A stretch of DNA of 14,499 bases from an uncultured Clostridia bacterium (GTDB lineage Bacteria > Bacillota > Clostridia > Oscillospirales > CAG-272): the NCBI GenBank assembly GCA_937884385.1, contig CALGCW010000143.1, forward strand, positions 1 through 14,499. Reading direction: 5' to 3'. This document shows positions 6,501 through 13,135 of this stretch, in pieces; the first letter of the stretch is position 1, and the number at the start of each line of letters is the position of its first letter. A program made the position numbers and the translations under genes. Under the pieces are notes generated by a model, which did no database searches, was not told the DNA's origin, and worked only from the letters and a program-made list of their open reading frames with translations.

Positions 6501-7215
6501 TCCCGGCAGCGTTACCCTCACTCTCACGGGCGTGGAGACCATTCCGGAATATGCCGGCGAATTCGGTGAAGGTGTCTTTGGTTTATGGATGGTCGGCGAC
6601 GACTTTGAGGGTGTTGCTGCCATTGGCTCCATGATTCTTGCGGATGCTAAGTATGTTGCCGATTACTCATTCTACGGTATGGACTGTTTAAAGAGCGTCA
6701 GCGCACCTCTTGTCACGGAGCTTGGAAACGGTGCCTTAAGCAGCACAAGTATCACTGACGTTGATTTCCCGAAATTAGAAAAGATCGGAGATCATGCTTT
6801 CGATTACTGTGTGGAGCTTACTGAGATCTCTCTCCCATCGCTTAAGGAAATAGGATTCTGCGCATTTTTGGGATGCGACAATCTTATCAAGGTGTACCTT
6901 CCCAACGTATCCGTTGTCGATCGTTTTGTATTCCAGAATTGCAGAAACATCACCGATGTCACATTTGGTGAGCTTGAGTTCGTTGATCATAGAGATTACG
7001 GTATTTTCTACGCAGGAAATGACGTGAGCAACATCAATATCACTCTTGCCTGCACGCAAAAGGCGCTTGAGCTTAACGGTTTTATTTTTGAGACAACGGA
7101 TGTGCTTTACAGCGAAACGGATGATTACAAAAACAACGTGTTTATGGGCTTTACGTTCAAGAGCGTAACGCTTGCACACAACGGCAAGTGCGAAGACTGT
7201 GAAGCTGCAGAATAG
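3556..7215 (+). CDS. giant lipoprotein: Cys/His module array plus two BspA-like leucine-rich modules
   Basis: A 1219-aa surface lipoprotein. Signal peptide with lipobox MTSC (C24). Residues 40-72 are a Trp/Phe-rich amphipathic stretch (NWFNELGDAIMRFWQSLLDW). Residues 76-570 hold a dense Cys/His array: four ATC-x5-C-x2-C modules (C107, C133, C449, C507 as first Cys) and six DCTT-x3/4-C-x1/2-C modules (C161, C190, C307, C334, C392, C420), alternating with GH or EH pairs. Such modules are frequent in surface proteins of gut Clostridia and probably bind metal or are stapled by disulfides. Residues about 573-845 and 920-1207 are two copies of one module: an ITVDLP-DASAEM head, then leucine-rich repeats of BspA/LRR_5 type (IGDNAF, VGEFAF, IGDHAF), then NVFMG-TF. 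A Cys-rich linker (867-918) joins them. The last gene of operon A; a terminator follows 60 nt later. Leucine-rich repeats suggest protein or glycan binding; the ligand is unknown. Confidence 0.9.
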   Translation: MKKVLKTVLILCLAMTVLLAMTSCGTADNSSEPASAVTEFFGGIANWFNELGDAIMRFWQSLLDWFRQLFGIKPDCIHVYDNNCDAICNECGEARDQQAHQWKDATCTNPKTCTDCGHTEGEMLPHSWEDATCITAKTCKTCGTTEGEPLGHKPAEDDGDCTTDVLCTVCDAVTTPARLEHIPCDDDGDCTTSVNCTECGWLIIPAWEHNFNGDWKMDAEGHWHVCQNIDCKVKGEKNGHVPNQPEATEEAPKKCTECGYVIAPQLDHICSYTIANNDEAHHWMECRCGHIDESTKTSHSADVDNDCTTADICECGFVVTEAKSHTPDNDDLDCTTALKCIDCDHVFIEAMEHNFSKELGSNETNHFYYCLNDGCMAKTDNEGHYAEDDGDCTTSVVCECGWVIKEGNESHTPGEDEGDCTTAVHCENCNQILIPAKEAHVATKNPATCITMGICDECGTHFQLPDPNNHKDPELVFWYYDENSHVCAYACCSETVGYEPHNGEATCMRTGYCTICEVGYGEVDPSNHASDNYSYVDNGDGTHTKRHECGEIIVNYENHAFGTTGVCICGAKATAYVTDGNTKIYADVYSLKAAVSQLLSAGATDITVDLPEDASAEMLVAIRRALVDTENVVEGSINLTLMGVKAIPDYTFDIDMYNNGTGIFGMWCVEDERVCVYALGSVTLTDATYIGEEAFTYTSYLSSVSAPVATKIGDNAFENAGLTEISLPLVKEVGEFAFNGCYNLTKVFLPQATVISFYAFQSCYSLTEVTLGALESVDHDAYGIFYSANDTSKIDLTLPYTQKSLIFDTNMCLVASDALFTETTDYEVNVFMGYTFNSITITCTDGTANHNYTAYIDNKDGTHNNACSECGLVSLESEAHDLTYVNDGDIVHIVSCSLCDYKVSEYHSYNSSATCACGAKAAASVTGGSTTIPANDEDELNEAVAVLLMSGIRDITVDLPADASAEMFVAIRNALIYTEGVDPGSVTLTLTGVETIPEYAGEFGEGVFGLWMVGDDFEGVAAIGSMILADAKYVADYSFYGMDCLKSVSAPLVTELGNGALSSTSITDVDFPKLEKIGDHAFDYCVELTEISLPSLKEIGFCAFLGCDNLIKVYLPNVSVVDRFVFQNCRNITDVTFGELEFVDHRDYGIFYAGNDVSNINITLACTQKALELNGFIFETTDVLYSETDDYKNNVFMGFTFKSVTLAHNGKCEDCEAAE
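5272..7176 (+). repeat. intragenic duplication of the leucine-rich module
   Basis: Copy 1 runs about 5272-6090 and copy 2 about 6313-7176, within the giant plus-strand lipoprotein gene. The DNA match is clear in places, for example GATATTAC-GT-GATCTTCCCG near 5368 and 6415, and the protein match extends over some 270 residues. Copy 2 differs by small insertions and deletions, so the duplication is not recent. Confidence 0.8.
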
Positions 7216-7229
7216 CCGAATCAACAACT

Positions 7230-7268
7230 AAATAAAAAGAGCCTGCGTAGCCCTTTGTACGCACAGGC
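7230..7268 (-). terminator. terminator of operon B (minus strand)
   Basis: GCCTG-CGTA (7241-7249) pairs with TACG-CA-CAGGC (7258-7268), with a 2-nt bulge. Read on the minus strand it is followed by TCTTTTTATTT, the expected T run; on the plus strand there is none. It begins only 15-25 nt after the stop of operon A. Confidence 0.65.
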
Positions 7269-7277
7269 AAATCTAAT

Positions 7278-7313
7278 AAAGGCGGTGGACATAAAAAGTC
7301 TGCCGCCATTTTT
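7278..7313 (+). terminator. terminator of operon A (plus strand)
   Basis: GGCGGTGGAC (7281-7290) pairs with GTCTGCCGCC (7298-7307) over 10 bp including two G-U pairs that only work in plus-strand RNA. ATTTTT follows. It lies past the minus-strand terminator, so the two convergent transcripts overlap. Confidence 0.75.
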
Positions 7314-7341
7314 GCTTGGCTCCTTCAGGGAGAAACGTTGA

Positions 7342-7368
7342 TAGGCGGCAAGCATTGCTTGCCGCCTA
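7342..7368. repeat. perfect 12-bp palindrome with 3-nt loop
   Basis: TAGGCGGCAAGC (7342-7353) and GCTTGCCGCCTA (7357-7368) form a perfect stem around ATT. It lies 18 nt past the stop of the minus-strand lipoprotein gene. No convincing T run follows on either strand, so it may protect the 3' end of the mRNA or act as a weak terminator rather than being a standard one. Confidence 0.65.
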
Positions 7369-7385
7369 AATAAATTTTATCGATA

Positions 7386-10300
7386 TCAGGTCTCGGGCAC
7401 TGCCTCAAGCAGAACGACATTCGTTGTCAGATTGTAATAGAGGTTATAAGTGCCTGCGCCGTTGATGATCAGCATGGTCACATCATCGGACTCATAGAGC
7501 GAGCCGAGCGAAGTATCCATTGCCGGATCGAGAATCATAGGAAGGTACTCGAAAGCGCTGCCGGTCAGCAGAATACTGCTGCTACTCTCAATTACCAATC
7601 CCTCGTAAGAAACTATTCCGCTTTCGTTTGCGGTAAGGGTCGTAGTAGTTCCGCTTAAGTACATATAAACCTTTGCTCCCGCAAGCGAGATGTCGGTCAT
7701 CTCAACCGAGATGATGCCTGTATTTACGTTGTAGATAATATTAGCGGTACCCGTCTTATAGAAGAAGAGCATATTTGCGCTGGATACCTTTGCAATCGAG
7801 CTGTCCGACGCGGGATCAAGGGTCATAGGCAAATAATTGTAGCTCTTATCCAAGAAGGCAACACTTGTCTCGTCGGTTGCCGCAATACCAAGGTACTTAA
7901 CGTCACCGTCGGCATTGGGATAAATGGTGATAAATCCGCCGTCAAGGTAGAGATAGAGTCCGTCGGAGTAATCGACGTCACCGCCTGCGCCTCCGCCCTC
8001 GGACACAACCATACGCACCTCGTGAGTGGTCTTGTTGATATAGAAATCAAATGTTCCGCCCACCTGAACGGTGATAGTTCTGCCGTTGGTAACAACGTCG
8101 CTGCCCTCAGTGATGGTCATATCCGTGATGTAGTTAAGCTCGGTATCACGCACACTAAAATCATCCCAAGCGCCAAGAGTAAGTCCGAGATAACAAAGCT
8201 CATCGGGATTTTCGCTGTTTTCCTTAAGAGTGAGCTTATTGTCATAGGAAATATAGATCTGATAAGGAATACTTACCTCTTCCTCGCCACTATCGACATA
8301 CTCAAGATAGAGAATTCCCGTATATACGTTGTAGCGAAGATTATAGATGCCCTCCTTGTTAGGATAAGCAGTATAGTAATCTCCGCTGACGGTGAGGTCA
8401 ACAAGCGTCTTGTCCATAGACTCATCAAGAATTATGGGAAGGGGCGAGTACCTTGCGTCGTCAATTGAAATGATGTGGTATGTCGTCGACTCGAAGCCTT
8501 CGTAGAATATGTCACCGTTCTCGTCGGGAATGAGAGTTAACGCCTTGTCGCCTGCGTAGAGATTGATCTCAGACAAAGGATCGGTGGTATCGCACTCTAT
8601 GGTAAAGGAGTTGAAGGCAGGGAGATACATAATGTTGAATCTACCACTCTTTTTTACGGAAACGAGATCGCCGTCACGGGTGATCGCAGTAATATCACCT
8701 GTTATTTCGGATATGTGATCTGCACCGATAGTGCCGCCCGTGGTAAGATTCTTAAGGCTGAAGCTTTCGCCTTCCTCAAGGTCTATTATCGCATAGTAGA
8801 ACCAAAGTCCGTTCTTGTTTATATACTCCGTGAAGTCGGAGCTATTCATAGTGGTGGCGTGAGTGAGCGTCCACATAAACTCGCCTTCAGCACCAGCAGA
8901 TGCTGAAAGATCGAAGCTGTCGAAGATAACGTCCTCGCGCTCGCCATCAAAATCAGTGCCGAAGGACTCGCCGTGTTTGGGATCGAACACCTTTGTGATA
9001 TAGAGCTTCTTGCAACCGTCATAATCAAACTCAAAGGCATAGCGGGCGGTAAAGTCGAATACTATCTCACCGTTATCACCTCTGTGATAGTCCCAAGTGT
9101 TCCAGCCGAATCTCTCGTCGATATCGTCATAGCCCCATACCGCACCGCTTTCGGTATCGCGGATAAGGAGCTTGTCGCCTGCGTTAATATAAACGTAGCC
9201 GTAAACGTAGGAGTTCACCCCGTCTGTGGGATAGGTCACGAAGTTCATAGCATACCTATCACCGTTTTTCTCAAATACGATGCCCTTGTAGTTGGAATCA
9301 ACAGCTCCGCATTCGCACTTGCTGTCAACGTACTCGTGCTTGTGGGAAGGAGCGTAGTCGGGGTCGATCTCTCCGCATTCGCACTTGCCGTCAATATACA
9401 CGTGCTCGTGGGGATCGGGATCGGGCGTAGGAGTTTCCTCAACGTAATAGATGAATATGGACATACTGTAGGGAACGTAATCGATAATATACTTTCCCGC
9501 GGCATTAATCACGATATAGCCGTTTCTCGTATCGGCGGTAATTGCTCCTGCGGGGGCGTCAATCCAGGCAAGATTTTCGTGTGCCATAGAGGAGTCGCGG
9601 GTGTTGGAAAGATAGAATTTTGCTCCCGCATCGGCATAGATCTCTATTCTCTCTATATCAAGCGTTGTGCCCGATACGTACTTACTGTACTCACTACGGT
9701 TGCCGAGATGAGTGTCAAGCACGGGGAAGGTATAGTAGAGATACTTATCGTCATCCTTATCAAGAGTTACCTTATCAAGACTGAACTTATCACCGTTCGT
9801 GAATACCATATCGGTGCTTGTGCCCGCAGCGGGCTTTGTCAGCTTGTGAAGCTCAATCTTCTTGTTGCCGCCTATGTCAAAGGCAAGCCACCAGTCGGTT
9901 TTATTACCATTGAACTCTATCTCGCCGCTCGTTCCACAGCTAAAGGACCAGGTATCCCATCTCGGATCGATATCTGCAAAGCCGTAGGTTTTTCCGCTAT
10001 CAATATCAAGTATACTGATAGAGCTTATACAATAAGATTCACCCGCCTCAAACAAACCGAAAACGTATACCTGCTTGTCAGGATCACCGGGATAATTCAC
10101 CTTTTCCATGGGAATCATCAGAGGACGGTCATAATGATAATGTTCAACTACTGCAACGACACCCGACTCGGGACGATAGCCATCCATAGAAAGCTCAAAT
10201 TTTATGTAGCTTACCAGGTTATCAATGTCTATCGCATCTTCTATGGTTAAATAAACCGCAGAGGACGATGTCGTGCGAACGCTTCCGTCAGCGTTTAGAT

Positions 10301-11375
10301 TTCCACAAACGTCTACGGGTAGAGGTGAGGAAACCGAGTTGCTGTCGAAGGTAACAACAAATTCATACTGAACCGAGGGGTTGTCGGTCTGACAAATGGT
10401 AACGACGTCACCCTTCTTTACGGATATAGGATCAGATACAAGCTCTGCTTTTCTGGTTGTCTCCGATACAGACTTGACCTTCAAGGGTGCCACAATCTCG
10501 CCGTTTAAGCAAATCGAAAGATTGGCGGAGAGCTTTGGAATTATCGCATTGTCAATAACGTTAAGATCCTTGTCAAGATACTTTCCGCATGCGTTGCAGA
10601 CAAAATGCTCGATACAGCCGTCCACGAAGAAGGTAGGCTCCTTCGCTTCTACCAATGCACCCGGCTTGTGATCGCCAAGCAGGAAGGCAATATCCTCGTC
10701 ACCGCATATATTACAGGTGCGTACGGCTTTACCGGTGCGAAGGCAGTCATTTTCTTCAACCAGAACGAATTCGCCATAGTTATGGGCTGCAAAGTCGGGA
10801 GTTTCCCGCTGCTCGGTAATGCCACACAGCTTGCACGTGCGTTCCAATATACCTTTGCTATTGCAGGTGGGTCTTTCTATCATTCTGAATTCGTCCCAGT
10901 CGTGCACGCACGTTGCCCGTCTGGCAATAATAAAGCGAGAGAAGCTGCTTGCCTCAAAGGTGATCGTCCTTTCTGAAACGGTAGGAGTAATCTCCTCTAC
11001 AGAATTATCCGACTTGATGTGGAAAACAACGCAATTGGACGAGGTAATGCCGGGATTGGGAATCGTTATCTTAACCCTTCCGTTGGGCTGTACCTTTACG
11101 CCGTTGCTGGTAACGTGGATCTCATAAATGTAAACGTCACCTTCCTTGTCGTAGCTCTTATCGGCTATTGCCGAGAGCACCTCTTCGGCTTCTGCCGAGT
11201 CTGCCTTGATCTCGTTGGTGATGAGAAGGGAGCCCTCTTTAAAGCCGCCGCCCTCAACAACTGCTCCGAAATCATTTTGCAGCGTTTTGACTTCTTTGTC
11301 ACACGCCGTAAGGGAAAATGCAAAAGCGGCGATCAAAAGAAGAACCGCTATTGTTAATAGAGTTTTTTTCATCAT
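7386..11375 (-). CDS. giant modular lipoprotein with Cys/His modules and tandem beta-rich repeats
   Basis: A 1329-aa surface lipoprotein. I place the start at the ATG at 11375, 8 nt after AAGGAGG; an upstream TTG at 11381 is too close to that site (2 nt). Lipobox LTAC with C25. Residues about 80-152 form a beta-sandwich (VQPNGRVKITIP, EASSFSRFIIA) of a type often seen in Firmicutes surface proteins. Residues 155-285 hold Cys/His modules (CVHDW, RTCKLCG, RTCNICG, FVCNACG). Residues about 436-643 and 723-928 are two copies of a larger domain (FADIDPRWDTW versus YDDIDERFGWNTW). Between them is a Pro-Asp linker and two 22-residue HEHVYIDGKCECG-type repeats, also visible in DNA as a 66-bp offset repeat (9305 and 9371). 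Residues about 935-1329 are four beta-rich repeats of 85-95 residues (YLYLDGG...YNVNTGIISVE). Last gene of operon B. Likely a binding surface protein; ligand unknown. Confidence 0.88.
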   Translation of the reverse strand: MMKKTLLTIAVLLLIAAFAFSLTACDKEVKTLQNDFGAVVEGGGFKEGSLLITNEIKADSAEAEEVLSAIADKSYDKEGDVYIYEIHVTSNGVKVQPNGRVKITIPNPGITSSNCVVFHIKSDNSVEEITPTVSERTITFEASSFSRFIIARRATCVHDWDEFRMIERPTCNSKGILERTCKLCGITEQRETPDFAAHNYGEFVLVEENDCLRTGKAVRTCNICGDEDIAFLLGDHKPGALVEAKEPTFFVDGCIEHFVCNACGKYLDKDLNVIDNAIIPKLSANLSICLNGEIVAPLKVKSVSETTRKAELVSDPISVKKGDVVTICQTDNPSVQYEFVVTFDSNSVSSPLPVDVCGNLNADGSVRTTSSSAVYLTIEDAIDIDNLVSYIKFELSMDGYRPESGVVAVVEHYHYDRPLMIPMEKVNYPGDPDKQVYVFGLFEAGESYCISSISILDIDSGKTYGFADIDPRWDTWSFSCGTSGEIEFNGNKTDWWLAFDIGGNKKIELHKLTKPAAGTSTDMVFTNGDKFSLDKVTLDKDDDKYLYYTFPVLDTHLGNRSEYSKYVSGTTLDIERIEIYADAGAKFYLSNTRDSSMAHENLAWIDAPAGAITADTRNGYIVINAAGKYIIDYVPYSMSIFIYYVEETPTPDPDPHEHVYIDGKCECGEIDPDYAPSHKHEYVDSKCECGAVDSNYKGIVFEKNGDRYAMNFVTYPTDGVNSYVYGYVYINAGDKLLIRDTESGAVWGYDDIDERFGWNTWDYHRGDNGEIVFDFTARYAFEFDYDGCKKLYITKVFDPKHGESFGTDFDGEREDVIFDSFDLSASAGAEGEFMWTLTHATTMNSSDFTEYINKNGLWFYYAIIDLEEGESFSLKNLTTGGTIGADHISEITGDITAITRDGDLVSVKKSGRFNIMYLPAFNSFTIECDTTDPLSEINLYAGDKALTLIPDENGDIFYEGFESTTYHIISIDDARYSPLPIILDESMDKTLVDLTVSGDYYTAYPNKEGIYNLRYNVYTGILYLEYVDSGEEEVSIPYQIYISYDNKLTLKENSENPDELCYLGLTLGAWDDFSVRDTELNYITDMTITEGSDVVTNGRTITVQVGGTFDFYINKTTHEVRMVVSEGGGAGGDVDYSDGLYLYLDGGFITIYPNADGDVKYLGIAATDETSVAFLDKSYNYLPMTLDPASDSSIAKVSSANMLFFYKTGTANIIYNVNTGIISVEMTDISLAGAKVYMYLSGTTTTLTANESGIVSYEGLVIESSSSILLTGSAFEYLPMILDPAMDTSLGSLYESDDVTMLIINGAGTYNLYYNLTTNVVLLEAVPET
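9305..9411 (-). repeat. 66-bp tandem repeat encoding two KCECG units
   Basis: CTCCGCATTCGCACTTG occurs at 9305 and again at 9371, an offset of 66 bp or 22 codons. The copies encode HEHVYIDGKCECG and HKHEYVDSKCECG. The offset is a whole number of codons, as expected for a selected protein repeat. Confidence 0.75.
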
Positions 11376-11402
11376 TATCAATACCTCCTTGTAAATGATA
11401 AT

Positions 11403-11837
11403 TTATGCCGATGTAGCCGCTGCGAGCTTTACTCCCTCAAGCAGCTCAATAATTTTCGGCTTGCCCTTTGCCTGACGGATACCTTTTCCGTCAAATCCGA
11501 CCCTTACCTGTCCGGGCAGGGTGTGAGCTTCACCCCTTTCGTCGTAAAGCTCTAAGCAGAAGTACCATATCGCACTGTCAAGATTTTTATGCTTTTCGGG
11601 ACAGAAAAATCTGATCACCCGTTCGGATCGCTTCAGTTCAAAAAGCAAATAATCCCGATCTGTGTTCTTTGGCACAGTGAAGATTGGGAAGCCCTTTTCA
11701 AACATCATTGAAAAGGTGTCGTGGGGCTCGTTGATACACAGGAAATCAGTTTCGGAAATATTCTCGTTGACGAGATATTCGAGCCCTTTTTCCACAGGGA
11801 ACTCAAACTTACCAAACAAAATGAATTTTTCGGTCAC
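11403..11837 (-). CDS. 144-aa protein of unknown function, GTG start
   Basis: A soluble-looking protein with no signal peptide or membrane segment: MTEKFILFGKFEFPVEKGLE at the N-terminus, then a mixed alpha/beta body with aromatic segments (IRFFCPEKHKN, IWYFCLELYDERGEAHTLPG). I do not recognise a family. The start is GTG at 11837, 8 nt after GGAGGT; no better ATG lies nearby, so the GTG start is well supported. The stop is 27 nt before the start of the giant lipoprotein gene, with no terminator between, so the two form operon B. Its promoter (11881-11909) has three repeated boxes directly upstream. A cytoplasmic 144-aa product made together with a 1329-aa lipoprotein could help its production or be the intracellular arm of a response; this is a guess. 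Confidence 0.75.
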   Translation of the reverse strand: MTEKFILFGKFEFPVEKGLEYLVNENISETDFLCINEPHDTFSMMFEKGFPIFTVPKNTDRDYLLFELKRSERVIRFFCPEKHKNLDSAIWYFCLELYDERGEAHTLPGQVRVGFDGKGIRQAKGKPKIIELLEGVKLAAATSA

Positions 11838-11880
11838 TTTTCACCACCTCCGATCGACCTTTCATTTGTTTCTTGCTTAC

Positions 11881-11909
11881 ATTTTATCATATATTTATCT
11901 GTCTCACTA
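11881..11909 (-). promoter_or_regulatory. operon B promoter with poor -35
   Basis: On the minus strand TAAAAT (11886-11881) has an extended -10 TGA before it. The hexamer 17 nt upstream is TAGTGA (11909-11904), a poor -35. A repeated-box cluster starts at the very next base (11910). This is the layout expected of a promoter that needs an activator. Confidence 0.6.
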
Positions 11910-11957
11910 CACCCCTTAGGGGTGAAAATTTGTTTTTTCAGGGGTGAAAAGGGGTGA
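11910..11957. promoter_or_regulatory. operator cluster: three AGGGGTGA boxes, one within a palindrome
   Basis: AGGGGTGA occurs at 11918-11925, 11940-11947 and 11950-11957 (plus-strand reading). The first is part of the palindrome CACCCC-TTA-GGGGTG (11910-11924), which touches the -35 of operon B. The spacings of 22 and 10 bp are close to whole helical turns, so all boxes face the same side. The LuxR-type regulator encoded next door is the obvious candidate binder; that link is inference. Confidence 0.6.
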
Positions 11958-11963
11958 TTTTTC

Positions 11964-12004
11964 AAAAAAAAATAAAGGACGGCGGTGTCTTCGTCGTCCT
12001 TTTT
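11964..12004 (-). terminator. terminator of the LuxR-type regulator gene
   Basis: AAAGGACG (11974-11981) pairs with CGTCCTTT (11995-12002), with further CG pairing past one mismatch. On the minus strand it is followed by TATTTTTTTTT. It lies 18 nt after the regulator's stop and directly before the operator cluster, so operon B needs its own promoter. Confidence 0.85.
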
Positions 12005-12021
12005 ATGCTTGATTTTCATTT

Positions 12022-12984
12022 TCAGAGGTTGTTTTTGAGTAAAAGCTCGTATAATTCCTCGCGGCAGCTGATTCCAAGCTTGCTGTAAAGCGTTCTTGTA
12101 TAGGTTTTTATCGTATTTTCGGAAAGATGCAGAGTATCCGCTATTTCCTTGCGCTTTTTGCCCGCAATGATCATTTCGAGGATCTCGCGCTCTCTGATCG
12201 AAAGAGGACTATCCTCCTTTACAAAGGATAAAACCCTTGCAAGCTTTGATTCCATAGTCATCGCGGTGATCTGTACGGCAAGCTCCTCTTTTTGTGCTTG
12301 TGTATATGTATGGATATCCCGCTTGAGAACGTAGTCCTGCATCATCCAATAGACTATTAGGAGCAGAAGCTCGGAAATAACGTAGGTGACTGAAAGGAAT
12401 TCGTATTCCCAGCTTACCATTTTTTCAAACAGCCATATTACAAGGTTACCGCAAACGATGGCGGCAATAAATCCTGCGAGCTTTGGCTTGCCGATCTTCT
12501 TTTTTCTCACAGAGTGAATGATCGTGCCTATCATCGAGGCAAAGTAGCCGAGCAGATAGAAAAGATATACGGGATGCAATACGCCGTATTCCTTGACGAG
12601 CTTTGCCGCACCGTCAATCATTTCGATATCAACGCTCTTGTAATATAGCGGAAGCATCGGCGAGCTTGCAATAACGGCGAACATTACAGCGCCAAGCGAC
12701 ACACAGGTAATCACATGGGATTTCTTTATCTCAAAGCCGCAAAGGCGGACGATGGTGAGAAACATACACATCGAGAGGAACACGCTGCCAAGGTACGCCA
12801 CGTCGTTGCCAAACACGGCAAACTCAACGGTGTTTGCAAGGGACATAATCAAATATCCGAGGTTGACCACTGACACGCACACGTAGAGCATCGTCAGCCA
12901 AAATTCCTTGGCTTTCACTATAACCGAGTAGGCGATCAGTAAGCCCACGGCGGCTATCAAGCATATCGCATATCCTGTTGTCAT
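12022..12984 (-). CDS. membrane-bound LuxR-type transcriptional regulator (7 TM + HTH)
   Basis: A 320-aa one-component regulator. Seven hydrophobic segments lie at about residues 4-23, 29-50, 61-82, 89-110, 137-158, 169-187 and 195-216, similar in layout to the 7TM sensor region of some histidine kinases. A charged linker (217-258) leads to a LuxR/GerE-type helix-turn-helix at 261-315: LSIREREILEMIIAGKKRKE, then IADTLHLSENTIKTYTR and SKLGISCREEL. The usual landmarks are present (REREIL, G275, IA281-282, S288, T291, K293, KLG 302-304, R308). There is no receiver domain, so the signal is probably sensed in or at the membrane. ATG at 12984 lies 6 nt after AAGGAGG. It has its own good promoter and terminator and lies directly upstream of operon B, whose promoter carries candidate boxes. 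Regulating operon B is the natural proposal, not proven. Confidence 0.9.
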   Translation of the reverse strand: MTTGYAICLIAAVGLLIAYSVIVKAKEFWLTMLYVCVSVVNLGYLIMSLANTVEFAVFGNDVAYLGSVFLSMCMFLTIVRLCGFEIKKSHVITCVSLGAVMFAVIASSPMLPLYYKSVDIEMIDGAAKLVKEYGVLHPVYLFYLLGYFASMIGTIIHSVRKKKIGKPKLAGFIAAIVCGNLVIWLFEKMVSWEYEFLSVTYVISELLLLIVYWMMQDYVLKRDIHTYTQAQKEELAVQITAMTMESKLARVLSFVKEDSPLSIREREILEMIIAGKKRKEIADTLHLSENTIKTYTRTLYSKLGISCREELYELLLKNNL

Positions 12985-13021
12985 AGGCTACCTCCTTGCG
13001 TTTTCCCGTTTTGGTTATATC

Positions 13022-13050
13022 ATTGTAGCATAAAAATCCGAAAAAATCAA
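13022..13050 (-). promoter_or_regulatory. promoter of the LuxR-type regulator gene
   Basis: On the minus strand TTGATT (13050-13045), a 17-nt spacer and TACAAT (13027-13022) with an extended -10 TGC. The start codon follows at 12984. No AGGGGTGA box is seen here, so there is no sign of autoregulation through that box. Confidence 0.75.
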
Positions 13051-13135
13051 GGCGTTTTGTTGCATCCGTGCCATAATTCCTTCAAACCGCCTTTTTATCA
13101 TAAAACGGAAGAAAGATATATATCAAAGAATAACA

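Noticed and set aside
8973..10250. Long open frame (425 codons) on the plus strand, opposite the operon B lipoprotein gene
   Set aside because: It runs fully antisense to a gene with lipobox, ribosome site and clear repeats. Its product is Val/Ile-rich without domain sense, as expected from the reverse complement of Asp/Asn/Tyr-rich coding sequence, and there is no ribosome site.
11376..11381. TTG start two codons upstream of the operon B lipoprotein
   Set aside because: Only 2 nt separate it from AAGGAGG, whereas the ATG at 11375 has 8 nt.
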